Below, piece after piece: positions 63,959 to 64,000 of a DNA stretch of 64,000 nt. The number at the start of each line of letters is the position of its first letter. The first letter of the stretch is position 1. Both the position numbers and the translations under genes were made by a program. The stretch covers positions 72,579,829 through 72,643,828 of the forward strand of contig OW028573.1 in the NCBI GenBank assembly GCA_932294295.1, read 5' to 3'. Source of the stretch: Alitta virens (taxonomy: Eukaryota; Annelida; Polychaeta; Phyllodocida; Nereididae). Under the pieces are notes generated by a model. The model made no database searches. It was not told where the DNA came from and was given only the letters and a program-made list of their open reading frames with translations.

Positions 63959-64000
63959 AAGCAGTTATTAAATAAAAACCATACATGGTCTTGTACACAC

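Overview
The window is animal nuclear DNA, AT-rich. Every recognisable host gene is split into many short exons with GT-AG (and two GC-AG) introns. The intergenic and intronic space is full of SINEs, LINE fragments, Ty3/Gypsy, pogo and MITE-like elements. The mix (IDO genes in tandem, SLC28 genes in tandem, a protein-primed family B polymerase of the Polinton/Maverick type, a tRNA-Gly-derived SINE with TCAC or CA tails) suggests a marine invertebrate. I lean towards a mollusc, but a deuterostome invertebrate is possible and the sequence alone does not settle it.

Layout. 1-4540: a decayed Ty3/Gypsy element on the minus strand with nested SINE insertions, then the 3' end of an RNase H-bearing LINE. 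4540-8160: MITE-type elements, one of them nested in a SINE tail. 8160-16204 (+): IDO-1, 12 coding exons, 389 residues. 16205-20921: spacer with a LINE remnant. 20922-27767 (+): IDO-2, 13 coding exons, 392 residues, including a 15-nt microexon. 27768-33200: repeats and a frameshifted LINE. 33206-39157 (-): CNT-A. 41939-45157: a pogo/Tigger-like transposon with a broken PHD-finger transposase. 46000-46960: back-to-back foldback elements. 47787-52981 (-): CNT-B. 53000-57600: repeats, a palindromic MITE and AT-rich motif arrays. 57616-61911 (+): an intact spliced family B DNA polymerase gene. 62539-63679 (+): a three-exon type I membrane protein gene with a mucin-like stalk.

How the genes relate. 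The IDO pair and the CNT pair are two separate tandem duplications pointing at each other. Exon lengths and intron phases match almost exactly inside each pair, so paralogues can be compared codon by codon. In each pair both copies have lost a residue or motif central to the canonical activity: the substrate-binding Arg of IDO (human IDO1 R231) is Gly in both IDO copies, and the GQTE substrate-recognition motif of concentrative nucleoside transporters is missing from both CNT copies. These are the strongest functional leads.

The right end is the best candidate for something undescribed: an open family B polymerase gene 0.6 kb upstream of a spliced gene for a secreted-then-anchored Thr-rich glycoprotein, both on the plus strand. 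No Polinton integrase, packaging ATPase, protease or capsid gene is visible, and the window ends before the right boundary can be seen.
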